In this document: positions 7,598 through 15,404 of the stretch, piece after piece
Layout: the number at the start of each line of letters is the position of its first letter
How positions within the stretch are numbered: the stretch's first letter is position 1
From: an uncultured Eubacteriales bacterium
GTDB taxonomy: Bacteria > Bacillota > Clostridia > UMGS1810
NCBI GenBank assembly: GCA_902493665.1
Contig: CABUQL010000006.1
Span: 1-15,453, forward strand
DNA: 15,453 bases
Direction of reading: 5' to 3'
Made by a program: the position numbers and the translations under genes
The notes under the pieces: generated by a model
What the model saw: the letters and a program-made list of their open reading frames with translations, nothing else
Databases searched by the model: none
What the model was told of the DNA's origin: nothing

Positions 7598-8815
7598 TTG
7601 AAAAATAAGAAAATTGTCTTTATTTTACTGTTTGTATTCTTTATAATTATTGCAATGTATAAAATACTTACACCGTCGCTGAACACTCAAACGGTTGTTT
7701 CGGGCAGGGCGGAGGATATTACAAAGCACAAGGCGATAGTTATAAGAAACGAAAGCATTGTAAGAAGCGATGCGGGCGAAGCGTCAACCATGATGGACGG
7801 CGTTTTGCAGACGCACGTTGCCGACGGAGAGTACGTCAAGCGTTTTAAAAACGTTGCGGCAATTTACAAAAACAACGAAGACGAAAGTGCAAAACTTACG
7901 GCGCAAAAGCTTGCAAACATAACCGACAGAATCAATCAGATTGAAAATTCCGTTTCGTCGTCCGACACCTTTGAAGGCGACAAGTCGAAAACAGAATCGA
8001 AAATAAACGGCTATGTCAAAGAATTTATAAATGCAAAAAACAAAAGCGACGCAAGAAGTCTTTCGGAAGTAAAGTCCAAAATGGAAGTGGAGCTTCAAAA
8101 AAGCGGCAAAATGGCGTCCGATGACAAGCTTTCAAAAGAGCTTATCTCGCTTAAGGCACAAAAGGAGCAATACGAAAAATCGCTTGCAAACTTAAAAACG
8201 GAGCTTTATTCTTCATCGTCGGGAATTTTTTCGTCGAGTATGGACGGTTACGAAGAAATACTTACCGCAAACAGTATAGAAAAAATGACCGTTTCGGATT
8301 TTGAATCCGTTTACAATGAGAAAAAGCGCCCGATAACGGGCTGCAAAATTATTGACAATTATCAGTGGTACACGGCAATAGAAACCGATACAAAACGTGC
8401 AAAAAACTTTGAAGAAGGCGAAATGGTTTATTTAAGGTTTGATTCAATAAACAAAACGTTTGAGGGAACCGTAACGCACATTTCCGAGCCGAAAGGCGGG
8501 AAAAATATTATAACGGTAACATCGCTAAACTACAGCGATGATATTACGCCGCTAAGAAAAACCGACATTTCGCTTATTAAAAATATTTATTCGGGACTTA
8601 AAGTTCCCGTAAGCGCCGTAAGAGAAGTAAACGGCAAAAAAGGCGTGTATGCAGTAAAAGGCAAATCGCTTAAGTTTATTGAAATTGAAGTTTTATACAG
8701 CGACGGCGAAAACGTTATTGTAAAAGAGGACAACCTTTTGTCAAACGGACTTCTTCTTTATGACGAGGTTGTTACTTCGGGAAGAAATCTTTATAACGGC
8801 AAAACGGTAAAATGA
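7598..8815 (+). CDS. HlyD-like membrane-anchored protein (periplasmic-adaptor fold), division-cluster associated
   Basis: A 405-residue protein with a short basic N-terminus, then one hydrophobic segment (about residues 6-24, IVFILLFVFFIIIAMYKIL), predicted to anchor it with the bulk outside the cell. GVLQTHVADGEYVKRFKNVA resembles the lipoyl-like hairpin of HlyD/membrane-fusion proteins. A charged helical region at about 90-205 could be a coiled-coil. The C-terminal half has β-rich features typical of the family, e.g. GEMVYLRFDSINKTFEGTVT, LKVPVSAVREVNGKKGVYAV and EVVTSGRNLYNGKTV. No ABC, MFS or RND transporter gene is near, so a transport role is not supported by context. The likely start is TTG 7598, with AAAGG about 11 nt upstream; this is a weak assignment. 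It is followed by ylmE and sepF, suggesting an envelope or division-linked role (inference). HlyD family membership is by pattern only. Confidence 0.8.
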   Translation: MKNKKIVFILLFVFFIIIAMYKILTPSLNTQTVVSGRAEDITKHKAIVIRNESIVRSDAGEASTMMDGVLQTHVADGEYVKRFKNVAAIYKNNEDESAKLTAQKLANITDRINQIENSVSSSDTFEGDKSKTESKINGYVKEFINAKNKSDARSLSEVKSKMEVELQKSGKMASDDKLSKELISLKAQKEQYEKSLANLKTELYSSSSGIFSSSMDGYEEILTANSIEKMTVSDFESVYNEKKRPITGCKIIDNYQWYTAIETDTKRAKNFEEGEMVYLRFDSINKTFEGTVTHISEPKGGKNIITVTSLNYSDDITPLRKTDISLIKNIYSGLKVPVSAVREVNGKKGVYAVKGKSLKFIEIEVLYSDGENVIVKEDNLLSNGLLLYDEVVTSGRNLYNGKTVK

Positions 8816-8824
8816 TTTTGCCGT
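8796..8824 (+). promoter_or_regulatory. competing hairpins spanning the stop codon of the HlyD-like gene
   Basis: ACGGCAAAA (8796-8804) pairs perfectly with TTTTGCCGT (8816-8824). The adjacent near-copy ACGGTAAAA (8804-8812) can pair with the same TTTTGCCGT through one wobble, leaving only the TGA stop codon (8813-8815) as the loop. Poly-A, not poly-T, follows, so this is not a standard + strand terminator. It could protect or process the mRNA 3' end or affect ylmE translation. Confidence 0.45.
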
Positions 8825-8874
8825 AAAAAAAGATGCACAGTTTTATTTTGCGCATCGGATATGCAAATTTTTGC

Positions 8875-8883
8875 GGAAGGTGA
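8875..8883 (+). promoter_or_regulatory. strong ribosome binding site deciding the TTG start of ylmE
   Basis: GGAAGGTGA is close to the ideal AGGAGGTGA and lies 5 nt before TTG 8889, or 2 nt before TTG 8886. It falls inside the longest open frame (in-frame TTG 8871), so that upstream codon is not the start. A small GCAA/TTGC stem (8863-8874) lies directly in front of it. Confidence 0.6.
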
Positions 8884-8888
8884 TTTTG

Positions 8889-9566
8889 TTGGGCATTAAA
8901 GAAAACTACGAAGATATTTTAAGCCGTGCAAAAAAAGCATGCGAAAAAAGCGGCAGAGATTTTAGCGACGTCTTAATTTTGGGCGTTTCAAAAACCGTTG
9001 ACGCAGACACTTTAATAAAAGCGCGCGATATGGGCATTAAAACGCTCGGCGAAAACAGAGTGCAGGAGCTTTTGGAAAAATACGATAAGGTTGAAAACGT
9101 AAAATGGCATCTTATCGGGCATCTTCAGACCAACAAGGTAAAATATATAATCGACAAAGTTGAGCTTATTCACTCGGTTGAAAGCATAAAGCTTTTGTCG
9201 GAAATATCAAAACAGGCAAAAAAAATCGGAAAAGTGCAAAAAGTGCTTATTGAAGTTAACGTTTCGGGCGAGGAAAGCAAATTCGGAATAAAACCCGAGG
9301 AAATATGCACATTTTTGGAAGATGCGAAAAATTTTGACTCTGTTTTAATATCGGGATTTATGACAATGGCGCCGCTTGACGCGCAAAAAGACGAAATAAG
9401 ACGTATTTTTAAAAATTTGTACAAAATATATATTGACATAAAGCAAAAAAAATATGATAATATTGATATGAAATATTTATCGATGGGAATGAGCAACGAT
9501 TTTGAAATTGCGCTTGAAGAAGGTGCAAACATTGTAAGAGTCGGACGTGCTCTGTTCAAAAGATAA
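8889..9566 (+). CDS. ylmE: YggS-family pyridoxal-phosphate homeostasis protein
   Basis: PLP-binding TIM-barrel protein (YggS/YlmE/PROSC family) that keeps vitamin B6 and amino-acid pools in balance; no enzymatic activity is firmly established for the family. From TTG 8889 it is 225 residues, the normal size. The PLP lysine is K35 in LGVSKTVDAD. Further family blocks are GENRVQELLEKY, WHLIGHLQTNKVKYI, EVNVSGEESKFG, GFMTMAP, LSMGMSNDFEIAL and VRVGRALF, the last ones forming the phosphate-binding end of the barrel. The gene lies 21 nt ahead of sepF, the same pairing as ylmE-sepF in B. subtilis. The 73-nt gap from the HlyD-like gene contains small hairpins but no recognisable promoter. Confidence 0.96.
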   Translation: MGIKENYEDILSRAKKACEKSGRDFSDVLILGVSKTVDADTLIKARDMGIKTLGENRVQELLEKYDKVENVKWHLIGHLQTNKVKYIIDKVELIHSVESIKLLSEISKQAKKIGKVQKVLIEVNVSGEESKFGIKPEEICTFLEDAKNFDSVLISGFMTMAPLDAQKDEIRRIFKNLYKIYIDIKQKKYDNIDMKYLSMGMSNDFEIALEEGANIVRVGRALFKR

Positions 9567-9587
9567 AACACATGGGGAGTGTTGGAT

Positions 9588-10034
9588 ATGGGAAATTTTA
9601 TGAATAAGATTACCGGATTTTTGGGGCTTTCAGACGATGACATCAACAACGAAATAGACGAAGCAGTGCCCGCAGCAGCACAGGATGACGATTCTGTTTC
9701 ATACAGTCCGTCAAACTCAAGAAGAAGCAAGGTTGTAAACATTCACACAACAACTCAGCTTAAGGTTGTTGTTATTCAGCCGACTTCATATGCAGACGCT
9801 CAGGAAATTGCAGACCATTTAAAATCGAAAAAACCGGTTGTTGTTAACCTTGAAAAAATAGACAGAGAGTCGGCAGGCAAAATCGTTAACTTTTTAAGCG
9901 GTGCGGTTTATGCCCTCGGCGGAAGTATGCAGAAAATTTCAAACGGAATACTTCTTCTTGCTCCGTACAATGTCGGAATTATGGGCGACTTTTCGGATGA
10001 GCTTAAAATTCACGGCGTTTTCGGCGGCGAATAA
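9588..10034 (+). CDS. sepF: cell division protein SepF
   Basis: FtsZ-binding protein that anchors and aligns FtsZ filaments at the membrane in Gram-positive bacteria. The start ATG 9588 has GGGGAGTG 6 nt upstream; GTG 9579 overlaps that site and is not favoured. The 148 residues divide into an N-terminal amphipathic membrane-binding segment (MGNFMNKITGFLGL), an acidic/Ser-rich linker (about 15-50), and the SepF core. The core runs from about residue 60 and shows VVVIQPTSYADAQEIADHL, KPVVVNLEKIDRESAGKIVN, FLSGAVYALGGSMQKIS and NGILLLAPYNVGIMGD, all typical. Its neighbours ylmE and ylmH match the conserved division cluster. B. subtilis has ylmG between sepF and ylmH; here ylmH begins only 30 nt after sepF. 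Confidence 0.97.
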   Translation: MGNFMNKITGFLGLSDDDINNEIDEAVPAAAQDDDSVSYSPSNSRRSKVVNIHTTTQLKVVVIQPTSYADAQEIADHLKSKKPVVVNLEKIDRESAGKIVNFLSGAVYALGGSMQKISNGILLLAPYNVGIMGDFSDELKIHGVFGGE

Positions 10035-10064
10035 TAAAATTATTTTAAAAAGAAAGATTTTTGT

Positions 10065-10844
10065 ATGAACAAAAAATATTTGCTTGATTTTGCCGAAAAC
10101 GATGAAGAAAAACTTGAATTCTCAAGAATGTATGATTTGTTTGAAAGATGCGGCAATAAAAATATACAAACCTTTACCCCCTTTTTGACGCCTGCAATGA
10201 TTGTTAAGGCGCAAAAAGCGTTTTCGGGTGAAGAAAATGTCGGATTTTACGGCGGATACGATGAAGCTGAGAGGAAGATTATGTCTTTCTCTCCTTTTTA
10301 TAAAATCGAATCCGACATAATAAGCGATTATCCGATAGACGCGCTTAAAATATACACAAAAGACAAAAAAGTTTTTTCGCACCGCGATTATTTGGGCTCG
10401 GTTTTGTCGCTCGGAATAAAAAGGGAAAAAACAGGGGATATCATAATATCCGACACATGCGCATATTTGATGTGCACCGATGATATTTCCGAATTTTTGA
10501 TATATAATTTCAAAAAAATCGCACATTCAAATATTTTTGTTGAAAAATGCGAAAAAACCTGTTATAATTTTAAAAAACAATTTAAAGAAGTAAATTTTAC
10601 CGTTTCTTCGCTCCGTCTTGATGCGGTTGTTTCATCATTTACAAAAAAATCAAGAACACAAAGCGCCGATTTTATAAAAAAAGGCATTGTAAATCTTAAT
10701 TACCTGTGCGAAACAAACGTTTCAAAAGCAGTAAAAGACGGCGACATAATTTCGGTTAAAGGGTTTGGAAAAACCGTTTTAAAAACCGACAATTTGTTTA
10801 CAAGAAAGGGCAGAATAAATATTACACTGAAAATATACGTATAA
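10065..10844 (+). CDS. ylmH: YlmH-family S4-domain RNA-binding protein
   Basis: Ribosome-associated S4-domain protein of the division cluster. In B. subtilis, YlmH is reported to act in rescue of stalled 50S–peptidyl-tRNA complexes (ribosome quality control). The 259 residues match the family length. The middle domain holds the hallmark SHRDYLGSVLSLGIKREKTG followed by DIII (about residues 105-132). The C-terminal S4 domain starts at about 180 with SSLRLDAVVSSF, continues through SADFIKKGIVNLNY and VSKAVKDGDIISVKGFGK, and the protein ends with GRINITLKIYV. The start ATG 10065 has only a weak AGAAAGA site about 8 nt upstream, suggesting modest or coupled translation after sepF. In B. subtilis, divIVA follows ylmH; here the next gene is ileS. 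Confidence 0.93.
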   Translation: MNKKYLLDFAENDEEKLEFSRMYDLFERCGNKNIQTFTPFLTPAMIVKAQKAFSGEENVGFYGGYDEAERKIMSFSPFYKIESDIISDYPIDALKIYTKDKKVFSHRDYLGSVLSLGIKREKTGDIIISDTCAYLMCTDDISEFLIYNFKKIAHSNIFVEKCEKTCYNFKKQFKEVNFTVSSLRLDAVVSSFTKKSRTQSADFIKKGIVNLNYLCETNVSKAVKDGDIISVKGFGKTVLKTDNLFTRKGRINITLKIYV

Positions 10845-10897
10845 AACACCCGTTTGGGATTTATACAGATTTTACAGATAAGGAGTTGTAAATAACT

Positions 10898-13690
10898 GTG
10901 GAAATGGATTACGGCAAAACACTTAATCTTCCGAAAACCGATTTTTCCATGAGGGCAAATCTTATGCAGAAAGAACCCGAAATGGTTAAAAAGTGGGACG
11001 AGGAAGGCTTGTATTACAAGCTTATGGAAAAAAACGAAGGCAAAAAAGAGTATCATCTTCATGACGGTCCTCCGTTTGCTAACGGAAACATTCACTTGGG
11101 ACATGCCTTAAATAAAATTTTAAAAGACATTATCGTTCGTTTTAAAAACATGGACGGCTACAAAGCGCCTTACGTTCCCGGCTGGGACACGCACGGTCTG
11201 CCGATTGAAATTCAGGCGATTAAAAAGCTTAAAATCAACAAGGACGAAGTAAATCCCGTTGAATTCCGTAAAATCTGCAAGGATTTTGCCATGAAATACA
11301 TTAACACCCAAAAAGAACAGTTTAAACGTTTGGGTTCGCTCGGCGATTACAAAAATCCTTATATTACTCTTCTTCCCGAATTTGAAGGAAAGCAAATCGA
11401 AGTTTTCGGAAAAATGATTGAAAACGACGTTATATATAAAGGGTTAAAACCGGTTTACTGGTGTCCTTCATGCGAAACCGCACTTGCCGAAGCGGAAATA
11501 GAATACGGCGAAGACAAAACAAATTCAATTTACGTAAAATTTCAGCTTAAAGACGGAAAAGGCAAATTTGACGGATTTGACCAAAGCAAAATCTACTTTG
11601 TTATCTGGACAACCACAACCTGGACTCTTCCGGCAAACGAAGCTATCTGCTTAAATCCGAACTTTACCTATGCAATGATAAGCGCAAACGGCGAATACTA
11701 CGTTGTTGCAAAAGAGCTTTCAGACGCATTTGCAAAAATTGCGGGAATCGAAAGCTTTGAAATTGTTAAAGAATTTGAAGGCTCAGACCTTGAATATGTA
11801 ACATGCTCTCATCCGTTTATGGATAAGACATCTCTTGTAATAAACGGCGACCACGTTACGCTCGATGCCGGTACAGGCTGCGTTCACACCGCGCCCGCAC
11901 ACGGTGCCGACGACTTTATAGTATGCCAGAAATACAAGGAAATTCCGATTGTTGTTCCCGTTGATTCAAAGGGATATATGACAAAAGACGCAGGAAAATT
12001 TGAAGGTCTTTACTACGAAAAAGCAAACGACGCTATTTTGGAAGAATTAAAGAGCAAAAACGCACTCGTTGCGGTTGAGCCGATTATCCACCAATATCCG
12101 CACTGCTGGAGATGTTCAAGCCCTATAGTTTTCAGAGCGACAGAACAGTGGTTTGCGTCTGTTGACAAATTTAAAAAAGCCGCAGTTGAAGCAATTAAAA
12201 ACGTTTCATGGCTTCCCAAATGGGGCGAAGACAGAATCACAAAAATGGTTGAAGAAAGAAACGACTGGTGTATTTCCCGTCAGAGAAAATGGGGAGTTCC
12301 CATTCCGATATTCTACTGCAAAGAATGCGGCGAGCATCTTGTAAACGAAGAAACAATAAGAATTGTTTCCGATTTGTTTACGAAAAAAGGCTCAAGCTCA
12401 TGGTATGAAATGACTGCCGACGAAATTCTCGGCGAAGGTGCAAAATGCCCCAAATGCGGCTGCACACACTTTACAAAAGAAGACGACATTATGGACGTTT
12501 GGTTTGACTCGGGTTCGAGCCACTATGCCGTTATGGACGCGCGTGACGGATTAAAATCGCCGTGCGACTTATATCTTGAAGGAAACGACCAGTACAGAGG
12601 CTGGTTCCAGTCATCGCTTTTAACAAGTGTTGCGCTCGGAAACGGCGCTCCTTACAAAGAAGTTATCACTCACGGTATGGTTGTTGACGGAAACGGCAAA
12701 AAAATGTCGAAATCGCTCGGAAACGGCATTGACCCGATTGAAGTATGCAACAAATACGGTGCCGATATTTTAAGACTCTGGGTTGTTTCGTCAGACTACA
12801 AAACAGACGTAAGAATCAGTCAGGATATTTTAAAACAGCTTTCCGAAAGCTACAGAAAAATCAGAAATACCGCACGTTACATCTTAGGAAACATCAACGA
12901 TTTCAACCCCGATACCGATATGGTTTCATACGGCGAAATGACAGAAATTGACAAATGGGCGCTCTTAAAGCTTAACAAGCTTATCGAAAAATCGCTTGAA
13001 TCGTACAGAGGATATGAATTCCATATGCTCCAGCACGCAATTCACCATTTCTGCGTTGTAGATATGAGTAACTTCTATCTTGACATCATAAAAGACAGAT
13101 TATACACGCAAAAAGCCGACAGCAAAGAAAGAAGAAGCGCACAGAGCGCAATGTTTATAATTCTCGATTCGCTCGTAAGACTTTTGGCACCTGTTCTCTG
13201 CTTTACAACAGAAGAAATATGGAACGCAATGCCTCACAAAAAAGGCGACGACAAAGAGTGCGTACTCTTTAACGACCTTCCGGGTGTTAACCGTGAATAC
13301 GAAAACAAAGAAATTGAAGAGAAATTCGACAAATTTATCGATATAAGAGCAGACGTTTCTAAAGCGCTTGAGCTTGCAAGAAACGAAAAAGTAATAGGAC
13401 ATTCGCTTAACGCTCACGTTAAACTTTACGCAACGGGCAAGCTTTACGATTTCCTCAAAGAAAACGAAGCAGACCTTGTTACCATATTTATCGTTTCCGA
13501 TGTCAGCGTAATAAACGGCGAAAACAAAGAAGCTTACAAAGGCGAGCAGACAGAAAATCTTTACGTTGAAGTTTCTCAGGCAGAGGGCGAAAAATGCGAA
13601 AGATGCTGGATGTATTCAAAAACAGTCGGCACAGACTCTGACCACCCGACACTTTGCAAACGCTGCGCAGACGTTGTAAAATCGCTTTAA
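10898..13690 (+). CDS. ileS: isoleucyl-tRNA synthetase (type 1)
   Basis: Class I synthetase that charges tRNA-Ile and edits misactivated valine. At 930 residues it has the usual bacterial length. Motifs are PPFANGNIHLGHAL with HLGH at 66-69 (HIGH box), APYVPGWDTHGLPIE, and the CP1 editing core (TTTTWTLPAN; DAGTGCVHTAPAHGADDF). Catalytic-half blocks are EGNDQYRGWFQSSL and GKKMSKSLGNG, with K602-M603-S604-K605-S606 (KMSKS). The anticodon-binding domain holds FCVVDMSNFYLDIIKDRLY, and the C-terminal zinc knuckle is CERCW (C900, C903) plus CKRC. A second Cys4 set (C474-x2-C477 and C517-x2-C520) probably binds another zinc. The start is GTG 10898 with AAGGAG about 12 nt upstream; no ATG fits better. 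The 53-nt gap after ylmH is too short for a T-box riboswitch. Confidence 0.98.
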   Translation: MEMDYGKTLNLPKTDFSMRANLMQKEPEMVKKWDEEGLYYKLMEKNEGKKEYHLHDGPPFANGNIHLGHALNKILKDIIVRFKNMDGYKAPYVPGWDTHGLPIEIQAIKKLKINKDEVNPVEFRKICKDFAMKYINTQKEQFKRLGSLGDYKNPYITLLPEFEGKQIEVFGKMIENDVIYKGLKPVYWCPSCETALAEAEIEYGEDKTNSIYVKFQLKDGKGKFDGFDQSKIYFVIWTTTTWTLPANEAICLNPNFTYAMISANGEYYVVAKELSDAFAKIAGIESFEIVKEFEGSDLEYVTCSHPFMDKTSLVINGDHVTLDAGTGCVHTAPAHGADDFIVCQKYKEIPIVVPVDSKGYMTKDAGKFEGLYYEKANDAILEELKSKNALVAVEPIIHQYPHCWRCSSPIVFRATEQWFASVDKFKKAAVEAIKNVSWLPKWGEDRITKMVEERNDWCISRQRKWGVPIPIFYCKECGEHLVNEETIRIVSDLFTKKGSSSWYEMTADEILGEGAKCPKCGCTHFTKEDDIMDVWFDSGSSHYAVMDARDGLKSPCDLYLEGNDQYRGWFQSSLLTSVALGNGAPYKEVITHGMVVDGNGKKMSKSLGNGIDPIEVCNKYGADILRLWVVSSDYKTDVRISQDILKQLSESYRKIRNTARYILGNINDFNPDTDMVSYGEMTEIDKWALLKLNKLIEKSLESYRGYEFHMLQHAIHHFCVVDMSNFYLDIIKDRLYTQKADSKERRSAQSAMFIILDSLVRLLAPVLCFTTEEIWNAMPHKKGDDKECVLFNDLPGVNREYENKEIEEKFDKFIDIRADVSKALELARNEKVIGHSLNAHVKLYATGKLYDFLKENEADLVTIFIVSDVSVINGENKEAYKGEQTENLYVEVSQAEGEKCERCWMYSKTVGTDSDHPTLCKRCADVVKSL

Positions 13691-13691
13691 T

Positions 13692-13771
13692 AAAATGCAG
13701 AAAAGTATCGGAAGCATTTTTTCAATGTTTTTTAGATAAAAAACAAAAAGATGTTTTAAACTTTTCTGCAT
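13692..13771 (+). promoter_or_regulatory. structured ileS–guaB intergenic region with mutually exclusive stems
   Basis: ATGCAGAAAAGT (13695-13706) is a perfect 12-bp inverted match to ACTTTTCTGCAT (13760-13771). Between them GTTTTTT/AAAAAAC (13727-13733 with 13738-13744) forms a nested hairpin. Alternatively AAAATGC (13692-13698) can pair with GCATTTT (13714-13720), and two more T residues follow. These pairings compete for the same 5' segment. The element may terminate ileS transcripts, control guaB, or both. No purine-riboswitch core was recognised. Confidence 0.45.
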
Positions 13772-13810
13772 CAAATACACACTTTATTTTGAAAAGGACG
13801 TGAAAAAATA

Positions 13811-15274
13811 ATGGGAAAATTTTCGGAAGAAGGAATTACATTTGACGACGTGCTTTTGGTGCCTCAAAAGTCTGATGTTACCCCCGACCAAATCGATTTA
13901 AAAACAAAGCTTACAAACGAAATTACGCTTAACATTCCTTTAATGAGCGCCGCTATGGATACCGTCACGGAATCTGCTCTTGCAATTGCAATGGCAAGAG
14001 AGGGCGGAGTAGGAGTTATCCACAAAAATATGTCAATAGAAGCTCAGGCAATAGAAGTTGACAAGGTTAAAAGAAGCGAACACGGCGTTATTGTAGACCC
14101 GTTTCATCTTTCACCCGAAAACACAATTGCCGAGGCAGACGCTCTTATGGGGAAATTCAAGATTTCGGGCGTTCCGATTGTTAACGATTCGGGAAAACTT
14201 TTAGGCATTATCACAAACAGAGACTTAAGATTTGAAACAGATTTTTCAAAGCCGATAAGCCAGGCCATGACAAAAGAAAATCTTATAACCGCTCCCGAAG
14301 GCACAAATCTTGAAGAAGCAAAAATGATTCTTATGAAGCATAAAATCGAAAAGCTTCCCATTGTTGATTCAAACAGAGTTTTAAAAGGACTTATTACAAT
14401 TAAAGACATAGAAAAAACCGCAAAATATCCAAATTCCGCAAAGGACGCAAACGGACGTCTTTTAGCAGGTGCGGCAATCGGAATTACAAATGATGTTTTG
14501 GCCAGGGCCGAAGCTCTTGTTGCATCGCATGTTGACGTTTTGGTGCTCGATTCCGCCCACGGACATTCTCAGAACATAATGAAATGCATTAAAAAAGTTA
14601 AAGACGCATTTCCGCATGTAAACCTCATTGCAGGAAACATAGCAACTCCCGAAGCTGCCGAAGACCTTATAAAAGCAGGTGCCGATGCAATAAAAGTCGG
14701 CATAGGACCGGGTTCAATCTGCACAACGCGTGTTGTTGCAGGTGTCGGTGTGCCTCAGATAAGCGCAATTTACAACGCTTCTCAGGTTGCAAAAAAATAC
14801 AACATCCCCGTTATAGGCGACGGCGGAATCAAATACTCGGGCGATATCACAAAAGCAATTGCCGCAGGTGCAAGCGTTATTATGATAGGAAGCCTTCTTG
14901 CAGGCTGCGAAGAAAGTCCGGGAGAAATTGAAATTTACCAGGGCAGAAGCTTTAAAGTTTACAGAGGTATGGGCTCGCTTGCGTCTATGGAAAAAGGAAG
15001 CAAGGACAGATACTTCCAGACAGGCTCCAAAAAACTCGTTCCCGAGGGCGTTGAAGGACGTGTTCCTTACAAGGGACCGCTTTCGGAAACCGTATTCCAG
15101 CTTCTCGGCGGTTTAAGATCGGGTATGGGATACTGCGGAACGCACACAATTAAAGACCTTAACGAAAACGGAAAATTCGTTAAAATTACGGGCGCAGGTC
15201 TTAAAGAAAGCCATCCGCACGATATTTACATTACAAAAGAAGCACCTAACTACAGTGTTTCTCCGCATATGTAA
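13811..15274 (+). CDS. guaB: inosine-5'-monophosphate dehydrogenase
   Basis: Oxidises IMP to XMP with NAD+, the committed step of guanine nucleotide synthesis; acts as a cytosolic tetramer. At 487 residues it has the bacterial standard length. The N-terminus has GITFDDVLLVPQKSDV. Two CBS domains are inserted at about 95-205 (FKISGVPIVNDSGKLLGIIT; HKIEKLPIVDSNRVLKGLIT). NAD/IMP barrel motifs are DVLVLDSAHGHSQNI, IAGNIATPEAAEDLI, and the catalytic loop GIGPGSICTTRVVAGVG with nucleophile C304. IPVIGDGGIKYSGDI, MIGSLLAGCEESPGE and YRGMGSLASMEKGSKDRYFQ (flap side) follow. The start ATG 13811 has AAGGA about 12 nt upstream. It is set apart from ileS by a 120-nt structured gap and closed by a strong terminator, so it is probably its own unit. 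Confidence 0.98.
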   Translation: MGKFSEEGITFDDVLLVPQKSDVTPDQIDLKTKLTNEITLNIPLMSAAMDTVTESALAIAMAREGGVGVIHKNMSIEAQAIEVDKVKRSEHGVIVDPFHLSPENTIAEADALMGKFKISGVPIVNDSGKLLGIITNRDLRFETDFSKPISQAMTKENLITAPEGTNLEEAKMILMKHKIEKLPIVDSNRVLKGLITIKDIEKTAKYPNSAKDANGRLLAGAAIGITNDVLARAEALVASHVDVLVLDSAHGHSQNIMKCIKKVKDAFPHVNLIAGNIATPEAAEDLIKAGADAIKVGIGPGSICTTRVVAGVGVPQISAIYNASQVAKKYNIPVIGDGGIKYSGDITKAIAAGASVIMIGSLLAGCEESPGEIEIYQGRSFKVYRGMGSLASMEKGSKDRYFQTGSKKLVPEGVEGRVPYKGPLSETVFQLLGGLRSGMGYCGTHTIKDLNENGKFVKITGAGLKESHPHDIYITKEAPNYSVSPHM

Positions 15275-15329
15275 TGCCTGTTTATGATTTTTTAAAGTGC
15301 CGAAGAACATTTTAAAATTTATAAAACCG

Positions 15330-15362
15330 GAGGGTGTAAAAATTAATTTTACACCCTCTTTT
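15330..15362 (+). terminator. strong intrinsic terminator downstream of guaB
   Basis: GAGGGTGTAAAA (15330-15341) pairs perfectly with TTTTACACCCTC (15347-15358) around a 5-nt ATTAA loop and is followed by TTTT. The 12-bp stem with a G/C-rich base and T-run is a textbook Rho-independent terminator. It lies 56 nt after the guaB stop and ends the + strand gene series. Confidence 0.9.
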
Positions 15363-15404
15363 GCTGCAAAAAAACTTTAAAAACGCCCCCGCATTTTAAT
15401 CTTT

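Noticed and set aside
8832..8856. GATGC/GCATC hairpin ahead of ylmE as a terminator
   Set aside because: Only five contiguous pairs, and it is followed by GGATATG with no T-run.
9170..9742. 190-codon minus strand open frame across ylmE and sepF
   Set aside because: Antisense to two recognised proteins, Ser/Ile/Phe-rich composition typical of a shadow, and no family resemblance.
13691..13810. Guanine/purine riboswitch upstream of guaB
   Set aside because: I looked for the three-way-junction core and its conserved loop sequences and did not find them; only inverted repeats are present.
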